From NCBI RefSeq assembly GCF_003614975.1, contig NZ_QZWI01000012.1:1-64000 (forward strand): a stretch of DNA of 64,000 nucleotides, in the 5' to 3' direction. Below the pieces are notes generated by a model. The model saw only the letters and a program-made list of their open reading frames with translations, had not been told where the DNA came from and made no database searches. Each line of letters begins with the position of its first letter. Position 1 is the stretch's first letter. Source of the DNA: Rahnella bruchi. Its GTDB lineage: Bacteria > Pseudomonadota > Gammaproteobacteria > Enterobacterales > Enterobacteriaceae. Of the stretch, positions 1 to 9,277 are shown in pieces. The position numbers and the translations under genes were made by a program.

Positions 1-117
1 GATATTTTTTGCCACCGAGGTGGCTGATATCGTCTTGTGAGTGCCCACACAGATTGTCTGATAAATTGTTAAAGAGCAGTGAGTTACGCGATTTCGCTTG
101 CTAACTCGAGGTGGCGT
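1..117 (-). ncRNA. rRNA operon leader (5' end; 16S gene off left edge)
   Basis: Read on the minus strand this is the transcribed leader of an rRNA operon. It holds the antitermination element boxA (TGCTCTTTAACAATTTA, 62-78), followed by the conserved run ATCAGACAATCTGTGTGGG. Near the window edge is a small hairpin, GCCACC-TC-GGTGGC (11-24). The leader normally binds the Nus antitermination complex and forms part of the 16S processing stem. The 16S gene itself would start beyond position 1. In E. coli gmhB is followed in the same orientation by rrsH, which matches this layout. Confidence 0.9.
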
Positions 118-145
118 ATATTACGCTTTCCTCATTCAGTGTCAA
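118..145 (-). promoter_or_regulatory. rRNA promoter P2
   Basis: On the minus strand a -35 box TTGACA (140-145) and a -10 box TAATAT (118-123) are separated by 16 bp. This is the usual short spacing of rRNA promoters, and the pair lies just upstream of boxA, as P2 does in E. coli rrn operons. Confidence 0.88.
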
Positions 146-237
146 CCGTTTATTTCATTCGGTTGCCGCTGTTTTTAATCTTTCCGACCCGGTTACTTCG
201 TGATGTTGTTCACGTTGTTCCCTGTCGATGGAGCGGC

Positions 238-300
238 ATTATAGGGAGTTAGATTTTAATGGCAAGCGAATAAATACAGTTTTATTTCGTTTGCCGTTTT
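238..300 (-). promoter_or_regulatory. rRNA promoter P1 with AT-rich upstream element
   Basis: On the minus strand -35 TTGCCA (260-265), a 16 bp spacer and -10 TATAAT (238-243) form P1, about 120 bp upstream of P2. The sequence upstream (266-300) is AT-rich, as expected of an UP element. It also forms an imperfect inverted repeat (GGCAA at 261-265 with TTGCC at 291-295) that includes part of the -35 box and could serve as a gmhB terminator. Fis sites are expected further upstream, inside the gmhB end, but were not resolved. Confidence 0.85.
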
Positions 301-321
301 TTTATCCAAAGACCCTTATTT

Positions 322-882
322 TTACGCTTTTGCTATAAAGGAAGGCAAAGCAGCAAGGCTTTCCAGCACTGCGTCAGCTGCACTTTCACTTTGTTCGGTA
401 ACCGGCTTACCAGTGCGCACTAAAATCTTATGCCCGACACCCGCCGCAGTGGCCGCCTGCATGTCTTCAAGTTTATCGCCCACCATATAAGAAGAAGCCA
501 TATCAATATTCAGCTCTTCTTTAGCTGTTAGAAACATACCCGGCAGTGGCTTACGGCAATCACAAACCTGGGTAAACTCCTTAACGGTGCCTTCCGGATG
601 GTGAGGACAGAAGTAGATGCCGTCGAGGTCGACACCACGGTCAGCCAAAGACCAGTCCATCCATTCGGTCAGCGTCATAAACTGATCTTCAGTAAACTTA
701 CCGCGTGCAATACCGGACTGATTGGTCACCAGTACCAGCAAAAAGCCCATTTCTTTTAATTTAAGACAGGCGTCAATGACGCCTTCGATAAACTGGAAGT
801 TATCGATTTCATGTACATAGCCGTGATCGACATTCAAAGTACCATCACGGTCGAGAAAGATTGCTGAAACAGGTTGTGCCAC
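322..882 (-). CDS. gmhB: D-glycero-beta-D-manno-heptose-1,7-bisphosphate 7-phosphatase
   Basis: A cytoplasmic HAD-superfamily phosphatase that removes the 7-phosphate from heptose 1,7-bisphosphate in ADP-heptose synthesis for the LPS inner core. At 186 aa it has the family length. HAD motif I DRDGT is at 11-15 (nucleophile D11, acid D13), motif II TNQSG at 53-57, and the acidic GDKLED at 135-140. The GmhB zinc loop is present as C92, H94, C107 and C109. It reads toward the rRNA operon and is divergent from metN, the E. coli arrangement. Start is ATG at 882. Confidence 0.96.
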   Translation of the reverse strand: MAQPVSAIFLDRDGTLNVDHGYVHEIDNFQFIEGVIDACLKLKEMGFLLVLVTNQSGIARGKFTEDQFMTLTEWMDWSLADRGVDLDGIYFCPHHPEGTVKEFTQVCDCRKPLPGMFLTAKEELNIDMASSYMVGDKLEDMQAATAAGVGHKILVRTGKPVTEQSESAADAVLESLAALPSFIAKA

Positions 883-955
883 GAATTTGCTCCTGATGCC
901 TGATTAATGGCGTGAGTATCGCATGTTTTCACTGCCTGTGAGAATGCTAACCTGG

Positions 956-986
956 TTGACTTAGACGTCTAGACGCCTTAGCATCC
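956..986 (+). promoter_or_regulatory. metNIQ promoter overlapped by MetJ operator
   Basis: Tandem MetJ half-sites AGACGTCT (963-970, perfect consensus) and AGACGCCT (971-978) are followed by a weak third, TAGCATCC (979-986). They fill the 17 bp spacer of a promoter with -35 TTGACT (956-961) and -10 TAGCAT (979-984). MetJ with S-adenosylmethionine bound here would block RNA polymerase, so the methionine importer should be repressed when methionine is plentiful. The operator is seen directly; the regulation is from the known MetJ family. Confidence 0.9.
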
Positions 987-1061
987 ACGACATGCTACGG
1001 GGACGATCCCCGAAGAGTTAATTTCACCACGTCACGGCAAAAAGACAGAATAAAAAATAAT

Positions 1062-2093
1062 ATGATTAAACTTTCAAACATCACCAAGGTTTTCCAGCAG
1101 GGTTCGCGCCAGATAGTCGCGCTCTCTGACGTGAGTCTTCACGTCCCTGCCGGACAAATTTATGGCGTCATCGGCTCATCCGGCGCAGGGAAAAGTACTC
1201 TGATACGCTGCGTCAACTTGCTGGAACGCCCGACGGAAGGCCAGGTATTGGTTGATGGTCAGGATTTGATATCTTTTTCTGAAAAAGAGCTGACCCGCGC
1301 ACGTCGCCAGATTGGTATGATCTTTCAGCACTTTAATTTGCTTTCATCGCGCACCGTATTCGGCAATGTCGCGTTGCCACTGGAACTGGACAATCAGTCT
1401 TCGGCTGAAATCAAAAAGCGCGTTTCTGAACTTCTGAGTCTGGTGGGTCTGGAAGATAAACATGACGCTTACCCGGCGAATCTTTCCGGCGGGCAGAAAC
1501 AACGTGTGGCCATTGCCCGCGCATTGGCCAGCAATCCGAAAGTGTTGCTATGTGATGAAGCCACCAGCGCGCTGGACCCGGCCACTACCCGCGCCATTCT
1601 TGAGCTGCTGAAGGACATCAACCGTCGTCTTGGATTAACCATCCTGCTTATTACCCATGAGATGGACGTCGTAAAACGCATTTGCGATCAGGTTGCAGTC
1701 ATCAGCGACGGTAAACTGATTGAGCAGGATAAAGTAAGCGAGATGTTCTCTCATCCGAAAACTCCGCTGGCTCAGCAATTCATTCAGTCCACATTACACC
1801 TGGATATCCCTGAAGATTACGCCATGCGTATGGTGCCGCAACCAGAAGCAGAACGCGTGCCTTTACTGCGTTTGGAATTTACCGGTCAGTCGGTCGATGC
1901 GCCGCTGCTTTCAGAAGTCGTACGTCGCTTTGACATTAATAACAACATTATCAGTGCTCAGATGGATTATGCCGGCGGCGTGAAGTTCGGGATTATGCTG
2001 ACAGAAATGCACGGTTCAGAAGAAAACACTCAGGCAGCTATTCAGTTCCTGCATGAGAATCAGGTGAAAGTAGAGGTACTCGGTTATGTCTGA
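1062..2093 (+). CDS. metN: Methionine ABC transporter ATP-binding protein MetN
   Basis: ATPase of the MetNIQ importer for L- and D-methionine, on the cytoplasmic face of the inner membrane. The 343 aa protein has Walker [10 protein letters not shown] (38-46), the ABC signature LSGGQ (141-145), Walker B ending CDE (164-166) and the H-loop H199. The C-terminal region after about 265 is the NIL/ACT-type domain that binds methionine and inhibits transport in the E. coli protein. It is the first gene of metN-metI-metQ, behind a MetJ operator, and its 3' end overlaps metI by 8 bp. Confidence 0.98.
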   Translation: MIKLSNITKVFQQGSRQIVALSDVSLHVPAGQIYGVIGSSGAGKSTLIRCVNLLERPTEGQVLVDGQDLISFSEKELTRARRQIGMIFQHFNLLSSRTVFGNVALPLELDNQSSAEIKKRVSELLSLVGLEDKHDAYPANLSGGQKQRVAIARALASNPKVLLCDEATSALDPATTRAILELLKDINRRLGLTILLITHEMDVVKRICDQVAVISDGKLIEQDKVSEMFSHPKTPLAQQFIQSTLHLDIPEDYAMRMVPQPEAERVPLLRLEFTGQSVDAPLLSEVVRRFDINNNIISAQMDYAGGVKFGIMLTEMHGSEENTQAAIQFLHENQVKVEVLGYV

Positions 2094-2739
2094 GGCAATG
2101 ATGTGGTTAATGGGCCGGGGTATCTGGGAAACTGTCATTATGACGCTGACCTCTGGCTTTTTTGGTTTTGTACTGGGCTTGCCTTTTGGCGTCCTGCTGT
2201 ATGTGACGCGTCCTGGTCAGATTGCAGAGAATAAAAACGTCTACCGCGTGATGTCAGCGCTGGTGAATATTTTCCGTTCTATTCCTTTTATTATCTTGCT
2301 GGTGTGGATGATCCCGTTCACCCGTCTGATTGTCGGTACCTCTATCGGTCTGCAGGCCGCGATTGTTCCGCTGACTGTCGGTGCGGCTCCGTTTATTGCC
2401 CGTATGGTTGAGAATGCCCTGCTGGAAATTCCAAGCGGTCTGGTGGAAGCTTCCCGCGCGATGGGTGCAACACCGATGCAGATCATCCGTAAAATCTTGT
2501 TGCCGGAAGCTCTGCCGGGTCTGGTCAATGCAGCGACCATCACATTGATCACACTCGTAGGCTATTCTGCTATGGGTGGCGCTGTCGGCGCCGGTGGTTT
2601 GGGACAAATCGGTTATCAGTACGGTTATATCGGTTACGACGCAACTGTGATGAATACGGTATTAGTCCTGTTAGTGGTTTTGGTGTATTTAATTCAATTT
2701 TGTGGCGACCGCATCGTAAAAGCAGTCACACATAAATAA
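2086..2739 (+). CDS. metI: Methionine ABC transporter permease MetI
   Basis: Integral inner-membrane permease of the methionine importer, 217 aa with about five hydrophobic segments. The binding-protein-dependent transport EAA loop, which docks on MetN, is visible as [20 protein letters not shown] around residues 125-144. The start overlaps the end of metN by 8 bp, which suggests translational coupling. metQ follows after 61 bp. Confidence 0.97.
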   Translation: MSEAMMWLMGRGIWETVIMTLTSGFFGFVLGLPFGVLLYVTRPGQIAENKNVYRVMSALVNIFRSIPFIILLVWMIPFTRLIVGTSIGLQAAIVPLTVGAAPFIARMVENALLEIPSGLVEASRAMGATPMQIIRKILLPEALPGLVNAATITLITLVGYSAMGGAVGAGGLGQIGYQYGYIGYDATVMNTVLVLLVVLVYLIQFCGDRIVKAVTHK

Positions 2740-2800
2740 GAAATAGCAGCTGTAATAGCTACACTGTGAATGATTTATATCCGTTTATTGAGGAAAGGAC

Positions 2801-3616
2801 ATGTCTAACAAATTCAAATCCATTGCCGTTGTCGGCGCGCTTCTGGGATCGCTGGCATTAGTCGGTTGCGGACCAAAAGAACAAGATCCAAACCACATCA
2901 AAGTGGGTGTAATTGTCGGTTCTGAACAACAAGTTGCTGAAGTAGCTCAGAAAGTAGCGAAAGAGAAATACGGTCTTGATGTTGAACTGGTGACTTTCAA
3001 CGATTACGTATTACCTAACGAAGCGCTGAGCAAAGGCGATATCGACGTTAACGCCTTCCAGCACAAGCCTTACCTGGATCAGCAGATCAAAGATCGTGGC
3101 TACAAACTGGTTCCGGTCGGTAACACCTTCGTTTATCCAATCGCCGGTTACTCTAAGAAAATCAAATCTGTAGATGAGCTGAAAGATGGCGACCAGGTTG
3201 CTCTGCCAAACGACCCGACTAACCTCGGTCGTTCATTACTGCTGCTGCAAAAAGTCGGGCTGATTAAACTGAAAGAGGGTGTTGGTCTGCTGCCAACCGT
3301 TCTGGATGTGACTGAGAACCCTAAAAACCTGAAACTGGTTGAGCTGGAAGCACCACAGCTGCCACGTTCACTGGATGATGCGAAAATCGCTCTGGCTGTG
3401 ATCAACACCACTTACGCGAGCCAGATCAACCTGACTCCAGAGAAAGACGGCATCTTTGTAGAAGATAAAGAATCTCCGTACGTGAATCTGATCGTTGCCC
3501 GTGAAGATAACAAAGACGCTGAAAACGTGAAGAAATTCGTTCAGGCTTACCAGTCTGATGAAGTTAACGCTGCAGCGAACAAAATCTTCAACGGCGGCGC
3601 AGTCAAAGGCTGGTAA
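2801..3616 (+). CDS. metQ: Methionine-binding lipoprotein MetQ
   Basis: Substrate-binding lipoprotein of the methionine importer, 271 aa. The signal peptide ends in a lipobox LVGC, giving the lipidated C23. The rest is an NlpA/MetQ-type periplasmic binding fold beginning IKVGVIVGSEQQV. An AGGAAAGGA ribosome site precedes the ATG. It is the last gene of the metNIQ operon and is followed by a strong hairpin terminator. Confidence 0.97.
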   Translation: MSNKFKSIAVVGALLGSLALVGCGPKEQDPNHIKVGVIVGSEQQVAEVAQKVAKEKYGLDVELVTFNDYVLPNEALSKGDIDVNAFQHKPYLDQQIKDRGYKLVPVGNTFVYPIAGYSKKIKSVDELKDGDQVALPNDPTNLGRSLLLLQKVGLIKLKEGVGLLPTVLDVTENPKNLKLVELEAPQLPRSLDDAKIALAVINTTYASQINLTPEKDGIFVEDKESPYVNLIVAREDNKDAENVKKFVQAYQSDEVNAAANKIFNGGAVKGW

Positions 3617-3686
3617 TCCGTTGCTGTCAGGGATGAAGATTTCGTCCTGACAATTACGCTGTAAATATTACTTTCATAAATAAATT

Positions 3687-3716
3687 CAAGGCGGGCATAT
3701 GCCCGCCTTGTTATTT
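3687..3716 (+). terminator. metNIQ terminator
   Basis: A perfect palindrome CAAGGCGGGC-ATAT-GCCCGCCTTG (3687-3710) is followed by TTATTT. It ends the metNIQ transcript 70 bp after metQ. Confidence 0.85.
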
Positions 3717-3784
3717 CCTCAATACCTTGGTTCAATAACGCCACATTCTTTCCTGTAAACATATTAAAAAGCAGAGGATATACC

Positions 3785-4192
3785 ATGCGTGCTTTACCTC
3801 TCTGTTTGTCGGCGCTCTTGCTGGCGGGTTGCTCTATGACGAAACATCCACAGCCAACCCCTCCTGCACCCGTTGTTAAAGAAGAGCCAAAACCCGTTAA
3901 AGCTAAACCGGCTCCGGTACGCCCTGCCCCGGTTAAACTCTATAAAGACGCTGAAGCACTGGTTGGTAGCCCTTTCCGTGATTTAGGCGAAGTCTCCGGC
4001 GAATCCTGCCAGGGCGATCAAAATGATGCACCACCAAGCCTCGCTGCCGCGCGCAAAAGAATGCTGACCCGCGCATCTTATATGAAGGCCAACGCAGTAT
4101 TACTGCACCAGTGCCAGATCATCAGCGGTGTGCCGGGATGTTTCCAGCAGGCGATTTGTCAGGGTTCTGCCCTCAACGTCACGTTTAAATGA
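3785..4192 (+). CDS. rcsF: Rcs stress-sensing outer-membrane lipoprotein RcsF
   Basis: RcsF senses envelope and LPS damage and activates the Rcs phosphorelay through IgaA. The 135 aa protein has a lipoprotein signal ending LAGC (lipidated C16). A proline- and lysine-rich linker (about 22-50) follows, then a folded domain with C75, C110, C119 and C125, the four cysteines that form the two non-consecutive disulfides in E. coli RcsF. The stop overlaps the trmO start by 4 bp (ATGA), so the pair is probably co-transcribed and coupled. Confidence 0.96.
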   Translation: MRALPLCLSALLLAGCSMTKHPQPTPPAPVVKEEPKPVKAKPAPVRPAPVKLYKDAEALVGSPFRDLGEVSGESCQGDQNDAPPSLAAARKRMLTRASYMKANAVLLHQCQIISGVPGCFQQAICQGSALNVTFK

Positions 4193-4896
4193 CCTCATTT
4201 TCTTTTGAGCAAATAGGGACGATTCATTCGCCCTATAAAGAGAAGTTTGCTGTTCCGCGCCAGCCCGGTCTGATTGAGGATGGTGGCGGTGAATTACATC
4301 TGCACGCGCCTTACAACCAGCCCGAAGCCGTTCGCGGGCTGGAAGACTTCAGTCATATATGGGTGATGTTCATTTTTCATCAGACGATGGAAGGCGGCTG
4401 GCGTCCGACCGTTCGTCCGCCACGTCTGGGCGGAAATACGCGTACCGGGGTATTTGCGACCCGTTCAACCTTCAGGCCAAATCCGCTTGGGATGTCTCTG
4501 ATTGAGCTTAAAGGGATCCGCTGTCAGGGACAAAATGTCATTCTGCAACTGGGCAGTCTGGATTTGGTGGATGGCACGCCTGTCGTGGATATTAAACCTT
4601 ATCTTCCCTTTGCGGAAAGCCATCCTCAAGCGCGTGCCGGATTTGCCCAGCATGCGCCGGAGGCCAATATGCCGGTAGAATTTTTGCCACAGGCTGAACA
4701 GCAGCTGGCAGAACATGCGAGGCAATATCCGCATCTGCGCCGTTTTATTACACAGGTTTTAGGTCAGGACCCCCGACCGGCCTACCGTAAGGGAGAAGCC
4801 GCCGAGCGGGATTACGCCGTTCGCCTGCTGGAGTTTAATGTTCGCTGGCGGGTGACGGGCTCTCTGAATCAGGTATTGTCCCTCGACAAAGACTAA
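4189..4896 (+). CDS. trmO: tRNA-Thr t6A37 N6-methyltransferase TrmO
   Basis: An SAM-dependent enzyme that methylates t6A37 of tRNA-Thr(GGU) to m6t6A (formerly TsaA/YaeB). At 235 aa it has the family length. Family motifs are visible, including RPNPLGMSL around residues 96-104 and DLVDGTPVVDIKPYLP around 122-137. The start codon overlaps the rcsF stop. proS follows after a short gap, as in E. coli. Confidence 0.95.
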   Translation: MTSFSFEQIGTIHSPYKEKFAVPRQPGLIEDGGGELHLHAPYNQPEAVRGLEDFSHIWVMFIFHQTMEGGWRPTVRPPRLGGNTRTGVFATRSTFRPNPLGMSLIELKGIRCQGQNVILQLGSLDLVDGTPVVDIKPYLPFAESHPQARAGFAQHAPEANMPVEFLPQAEQQLAEHARQYPHLRRFITQVLGQDPRPAYRKGEAAERDYAVRLLEFNVRWRVTGSLNQVLSLDKD

Positions 4897-5015
4897 ATTT
4901 CCTCTGCGTCTCTTTTGACAACAGCAACTCGCTGGTAAACTAAATCACTTTTCACGTTTTGGCTGCCAATGGCAGCCTGATTGCAATTTGCAGTGCTAAC
5001 GGAACCAACAACATC

Positions 5016-6734
5016 ATGCGTACTACTCAATATCTGCTCTCTACACTGAAAGAGACGCCAGCCGACGCGGAAGTGATCAGCCATCAGCTGATGCTGCGTG
5101 CGGGGATGATCCGTAAACTGGCCTCAGGTCTGTATACCTGGCTGCCGACCGGCTTACGTGTTCTCAAGAAAGTTGAAAACATCGTACGCGAAGAAATGAA
5201 CAACGCGAACGCCATTGAAGTGTCGATGCCGGTAGTTCAGCCCGCCGATTTATGGCAGGAGAGCGGACGTTGGGAACAATATGGTCCGGAGTTGCTGCGT
5301 TTTGTTGACCGTGGCGATCGCCCATTCGTTCTTGGCCCGACCCACGAAGAAGTTATTACCGATTTGATCCGTAATGAAGTCAGCTCATACAAACAATTGC
5401 CGCTGAACTTCTTCCAGATCCAGACCAAATTCCGTGACGAAGTTCGTCCGCGTTTTGGCGTGATGCGTTCCCGTGAATTCCTGATGAAAGATGCCTACTC
5501 GTTCCACACGACGCAGGAATCCTTGCAGGAAACTTACGATGCAATGTACGCAGCCTACAGCCAGATCTTCAGCCGTATGGGGTTGGATTTCCGTGCAGTT
5601 TTAGCGGATACCGGCTCTATCGGCGGCAGCGCTTCACATGAATTCCAGGTTCTGGCACAGAGCGGCGAAGATGATGTAGTGTTCTCTGATTCTTCTGATT
5701 TCGCGGCTAACATCGAGTTCGCTGAAGCCCTAGCTCCGGCCACTGCGCGCGCGGCAGCAACCGAAGAAATGCGTGTTGTTGAAACGCCAAATGCCAAAAC
5801 CATCGCTGAACTGACTGAACAGTTCCAGGTTCCGGTTGAACAAACCGTTAAGACCCTGATGGTTCATGCAACCGCAGAAAGCGGCCATAAACTGGTTGCC
5901 CTGCTGGTTCGTGGTGATCATGAGCTGAACGAAATCAAAGCGGAAAAGCTGCCACAAGTTGCTACACCACTGACGTTTGCGACAGAAGCTGAAATTCGTG
6001 AAATCGTGCCGGCTGGCCCGGGCTCTCTCGGTCCGGTAAATCTGCCGATGCCAGTTGTCGCTGACCGTACTGTTGCCGCCATGAGCGATTTCAGCGCAGG
6101 TGCTAACATCGACGGTAAGCATTACTTTGGTATTAACTGGGATCGCGATGCTGCGCTGCCAGAAGTGGCGGATATTCGTAATGTTGTTAATGGCGATCCA
6201 AGCCCGGATGGCCAGGGTACGTTGGTTATCAAACGTGGTATCGAAGTCGGTCACATCTTCCAGCTGGGCACCAAATACTCAGAAGCGATGAATGCGACCG
6301 TTCAGGGCGAAGATGGCCGTAATCAGGTAATGACCATGGGTTGTTATGGTATCGGCGTGACCCGTGTGGTCGCTGCGGCAATTGAACAAAACCATGATGC
6401 TCGTGGCATTATCTGGCCGGATGCTATTGCTCCCTTCCAGGTCGCGATTCTGCCAATGAACATGCAAAAATCTTTCCGCGTGAAAGATGCAGCAGAAGCG
6501 TTGTACAAAGAACTGCGTTCACACGGTATCGATGTGATCCTCGACGATCGCAAAGAGCGTCCGGGCGTCATGTTTGCTGATATGGAACTGATCGGTGTTC
6601 CGCATCACGTAGTGATTGGTGATCGTAATCTGGATGCTGAAGAGCTGGAATACAAAAACCGTCGCTCTGGTGAAAAACAGATGATCAAACAAAGCGATAT
6701 CGTTGAATATTTGCTGAGCCAGATCCCGCGTTAA
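5016..6734 (+). CDS. proS: Prolyl-tRNA synthetase
   Basis: Class II aminoacyl-tRNA synthetase that charges tRNA-Pro. The start is placed at the ATG at 5016 ([13 protein letters not shown]), giving 572 aa, the E. coli length. An in-frame ATG at 4959 would add 19 residues that the family lacks. Class II motif 2 is seen as [17 protein letters not shown] and motif 3 as GIGVTRVV. Between them lies the large editing (INS) domain, typical of bacterial ProRS, that hydrolyses Ala-tRNA-Pro. A strong terminator follows. Confidence 0.97.
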   Translation: MRTTQYLLSTLKETPADAEVISHQLMLRAGMIRKLASGLYTWLPTGLRVLKKVENIVREEMNNANAIEVSMPVVQPADLWQESGRWEQYGPELLRFVDRGDRPFVLGPTHEEVITDLIRNEVSSYKQLPLNFFQIQTKFRDEVRPRFGVMRSREFLMKDAYSFHTTQESLQETYDAMYAAYSQIFSRMGLDFRAVLADTGSIGGSASHEFQVLAQSGEDDVVFSDSSDFAANIEFAEALAPATARAAATEEMRVVETPNAKTIAELTEQFQVPVEQTVKTLMVHATAESGHKLVALLVRGDHELNEIKAEKLPQVATPLTFATEAEIREIVPAGPGSLGPVNLPMPVVADRTVAAMSDFSAGANIDGKHYFGINWDRDAALPEVADIRNVVNGDPSPDGQGTLVIKRGIEVGHIFQLGTKYSEAMNATVQGEDGRNQVMTMGCYGIGVTRVVAAAIEQNHDARGIIWPDAIAPFQVAILPMNMQKSFRVKDAAEALYKELRSHGIDVILDDRKERPGVMFADMELIGVPHHVVIGDRNLDAEELEYKNRRSGEKQMIKQSDIVEYLLSQIPR

Positions 6735-6758
6735 GATCGGCTAACGATTGTTTGCCAT

Positions 6759-6790
6759 AAAAAATGCCCGCTTAATGCGGGCATTTTTGT
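6759..6790 (+). terminator. proS terminator
   Basis: AATGCCCGC (6763-6771), loop TTAAT, GCGGGCATT (6777-6785), then a T-run. A-rich sequence on the left side means it could also act on minus-strand transcripts from nlpE. Confidence 0.88.
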
Positions 6791-6829
6791 TTGTGCAATT
6801 CAGTTTATGCAGTTCAGTCCGCTCTGGCT

Positions 6830-7507
6830 TTAAGGACAGGATTTGTTTACGTCAAACTTAACGTTTTTATCCGCCACCACGGCGTTTTGTATCTGCCCTT
6901 CTTCCATTGATGGCTCCGTCATGAAATGGCCATCCATGGAAAGGAAGACCAGCTGATTGGGTGCTTTACGCGCCGCAAGATAACCTTCTTCCAGTGATTT
7001 ATTTGCCGACATCGGGAACACTTTACCGGTTGTACAATCTTTGAATGACGCCGCATCAGCGCTGTATTGCATCATTCCGGTCAGTGCCATCGGCGTCTTA
7101 GGCAAACTTTGCTGCACCGGCTTGAGGGTATAATTGAACTGAGAAGTAACAGGCTCACCGCTCATATCCAGCATTTCCAAATTTTCATCTTTCGGATGGA
7201 AATAGCGTTTCTCACCATCGTTACCCGTCAGCACCAGTTTATCGGCAGTCCGCGCCCAGCGCCCGTAACTGGCGAACGTCTGATCGCCGTCTTTACTTCC
7301 CTGATAGATTTCCTGCAGGATATATGTTCCGTCCTGTTGCAGGAAAAGTGACGTTTTCAGGCCGCTGCAATCCGCACAGGGCAACACGCCGCTGTAACTC
7401 TGCTGCATCGCCTGCAAAGGTTTTTCATGATTAAATGCGGCGGTATGACAGCCGAACAATGATAACGCCCCGAGCGCCAGCACTGCTCCAATAATGATTT
7501 TTTTCAC
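6830..7507 (-). CDS. nlpE: Copper/surface-stress lipoprotein NlpE (CutF)
   Basis: Outer-membrane lipoprotein that signals adhesion and lipoprotein-sorting faults to the Cpx system. The 225 aa protein has a lipobox LFGC (C20) and the N-terminal NlpE barrel with the C44-x-x-C47 pair seen in E. coli. Further cysteines, including C224 near the end, could supply the second disulfide that is sensed. The start is GTG at 7507 behind a GGGGAGA ribosome site. It is the last gene of the yaeQ-arfB-nlpE series. Confidence 0.93.
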   Translation of the reverse strand: MKKIIIGAVLALGALSLFGCHTAAFNHEKPLQAMQQSYSGVLPCADCSGLKTSLFLQQDGTYILQEIYQGSKDGDQTFASYGRWARTADKLVLTGNDGEKRYFHPKDENLEMLDMSGEPVTSQFNYTLKPVQQSLPKTPMALTGMMQYSADAASFKDCTTGKVFPMSANKSLEEGYLAARKAPNQLVFLSMDGHFMTEPSMEEGQIQNAVVADKNVKFDVNKSCP

Positions 7508-7572
7508 AGTTTCTCCCCTACTGCTATTCCACAGTGCTGCGATAAAAATTGTCCTGCAGCACGAATTTAGGG

Positions 7573-7983
7573 CTAACGTATCTTGCCCCGCAATGCTTTC
7601 GTCGCACCCTTGCGAACTTTACTTTCTACCCGCCGAATTTTAGACCCGCGGGTCGGTTTCGTTGCCCGACGCGGTTTTTCTACCACCATCGCCTGTGAAA
7701 TCAATGCCCCAAGCCGGGCCAGTGCCGCTTCGCGATTCATCTCTTGGCTCCGGTACTCCTGGGCCTTGATTATGACCCAGCCGTCAGCGGTAACAGAATG
7801 ATGATTGAACGCCAGTAAACGCTCTTTGTAATATTCTGGCAAACTCGACGCTTTAATATCAAAGCGTAAATGAATGGCCGTTGAGGTTTTATTGACGTTC
7901 TGGCCGCCATTCCCCTGAGCGCGTATCGCCGTTAATTCGATTTCGCTGTCGGGTATTTCCATTTTTCCGGAAAGGATTAGCAC
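7573..7983 (-). CDS. arfB: Alternative ribosome-rescue factor B (peptidyl-tRNA hydrolase ArfB)
   Basis: Releases peptides from ribosomes stalled on non-stop mRNA. It has the class-I release-factor GGQ motif (26-28 from the chosen start) and a basic C-terminal tail rich in K and R that enters the mRNA channel. The start is set at GTG 7983, giving 136 aa. This matches the N-terminus of the E. coli protein, and an AGG overlapping the yaeQ stop can serve as ribosome site. An ATG at 8022 would add 13 residues and overlap yaeQ. Confidence 0.92.
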   Translation of the reverse strand: MLILSGKMEIPDSEIELTAIRAQGNGGQNVNKTSTAIHLRFDIKASSLPEYYKERLLAFNHHSVTADGWVIIKAQEYRSQEMNREAALARLGALISQAMVVEKPRRATKPTRGSKIRRVESKVRKGATKALRGKIR

Positions 7984-7988
7984 GTTGA

Positions 7989-8549
7989 TTACCTGGTTTC
8001 TTTCACAACAGACTCTTTCCATTCAGAAAAATGAATTTCCAAATTACTCTGAGCATCAGAAAGCCAAATAGTTCCGTCCTGTAACGTCGCCTGTAAATTC
8101 ATCGTACGGCTGCCGAAAGCGGTCAGCTGCGTCAGTAACTCATCTTCTATATAACGGATGCGCAGATTCTCAAAACCTCTGACTTTGCCCTCGATTTGCG
8201 ACCACCAGACTTTCGCAGCACGCTCACCATACGCATAAAGGACAACTTCGCGCGATTGGTTACAGGCCTTTTTCAGACGCTTCTCATCAGGTAATCCCAA
8301 TTCGACCCATAACTCGATACCATTGTGGTCATTCTTACGCCAGATTTCCGGCTCATCTTCCGCGCTTAGTCCGCGAGTAAACACCAGCCTTTCGTCAGCA
8401 TGATAAATCCATGCCAGCAAACGCAGCATCATGCGTTGTTCTGTTTCTGAAGGATGCTGCGCCAGTGTCAGGTTAGCGTCATGAAAGAAATTGCGGTCCA
8501 TATCGGCGATATTGACTGCTGCTTTATAAATGGTTGCTTTTAACGCCAT
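7989..8549 (-). CDS. yaeQ: YaeQ family protein (PD-(D/E)XK nuclease-like fold)
   Basis: A 186 aa protein of the YaeQ family. Solved members have a PD-(D/E)XK nuclease-like fold, but the substrate is not settled. The start is the ATG at 8549 ([10 protein letters not shown]), preceded by AAGGGG. An earlier in-frame codon at 8630 would add 27 unrelated residues. Conserved stretches include [16 protein letters not shown] and [13 protein letters not shown]. It stops 5 bp before the arfB start, so the two are probably co-transcribed. The function is not known with confidence. Confidence 0.9.
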   Translation of the reverse strand: MALKATIYKAAVNIADMDRNFFHDANLTLAQHPSETEQRMMLRLLAWIYHADERLVFTRGLSAEDEPEIWRKNDHNGIELWVELGLPDEKRLKKACNQSREVVLYAYGERAAKVWWSQIEGKVRGFENLRIRYIEDELLTQLTAFGSRTMNLQATLQDGTIWLSDAQSNLEIHFSEWKESVVKETR

Positions 8550-8764
8550 GGTAAACCCCTTGATAATAGACGCACAGTGTACTTGAAAGCGTCCTGCCGC
8601 GACCAGTTTTCCCCCGATGGTCATCCTCAATAATGGCTTTACGCAAACGATTTACCTTTACAGGGCGGCTAATAACTCACACTCTCCTGTGCTATAGTCG
8701 TTAAATACTGAGAGCTTATCTTTCTGCGCTTTCCTCAGAGGGATACGCTTTTTAGGGAGAACTT

Positions 8765-8965
8765 ATGCAACAATACTGTGAGTTGGTACGCCGTAGATAT
8801 TCTGAAATCGCAAGTGGCGATCTCGGATATGTGCCCGATGCGTTGGGCTGTGTATTGAAAGCATTGGACGAAGTGGCAGCAAACACTGAACTTCCGTCTT
8901 CCGTTAGGGACCAGGCGGCCTATGCCGCCGCTAACTTATTGGTGAGCGATTATGTCGATGAATGA
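8765..8965 (+). CDS. yaeP: UPF0253 family protein YaeP
   Basis: A small cytoplasmic protein of 66 aa, the same length as E. coli YaeP and closely similar throughout ([31 protein letters not shown]). No function is established. It overlaps rof by 14 bp and is divergent from yaeQ. A TATAGT hexamer at 8693-8698 could be the -10 of its promoter, but no good -35 box was seen. Confidence 0.93.
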   Translation: MQQYCELVRRRYSEIASGDLGYVPDALGCVLKALDEVAANTELPSSVRDQAAYAAANLLVSDYVDE

Positions 8966-9212
8966 TGAGTACCAACCCATCAATTGCGATGACTACGATA
9001 ATCTCGAGCTCGCCTGCCAGCATCACCTTGTTTTGACGTTGAAGATGCGTAGCGGAGAAATTGTTGAGGCGAAAGCCAACGATCTGTTAATGCGTAAAAA
9101 AGTGGAATATCTGGTGGTTGAGGCGAACGGCGAACAACGGGATCTTCGTTTAGATCACATAGAAAGCTTTAGCCATCCGGAAATTGGCACGGTAGTTGTC
9201 AGCGCTGAATAG
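8952..9212 (+). CDS. rof: Rho-binding antiterminator Rof
   Basis: Rof (YaeO) binds the RNA-binding domain of Rho and inhibits Rho-dependent termination. At 86 aa it keeps the very conserved acidic N-terminal stretch [15 protein letters not shown] and the Sm-like beta-barrel region after it. The ATG lies inside the 3' end of yaeP, which suggests coupling. A hairpin terminator follows. Confidence 0.95.
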   Translation: MSMNDEYQPINCDDYDNLELACQHHLVLTLKMRSGEIVEAKANDLLMRKKVEYLVVEANGEQRDLRLDHIESFSHPEIGTVVVSAE

Positions 9213-9236
9213 CAGAAACAACCCTCAATTTACCTC

Positions 9237-9267
9237 ACGGGCAATCTCAGGATTGCCCGTTTGCATT
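9237..9267 (+). terminator. yaeP-rof terminator
   Basis: ACGGGCAATC (9237-9246), loop TCAG, GATTGCCCGT (9251-9260), then TTTGCATTTC. The U-run is interrupted but the stem is perfect. Confidence 0.75.
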
Positions 9268-9277
9268 TCTGAGCCCT

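Noticed and set aside
4959-5015. Longer proS start with 19 extra residues
   Set aside because: The extra residues have no match in the ProRS family; MRTTQ at 5016 aligns with the known N-terminus.
5730-6254. 174-codon open frame on the minus strand
   Set aside because: Antisense to proS; no recognisable motif.
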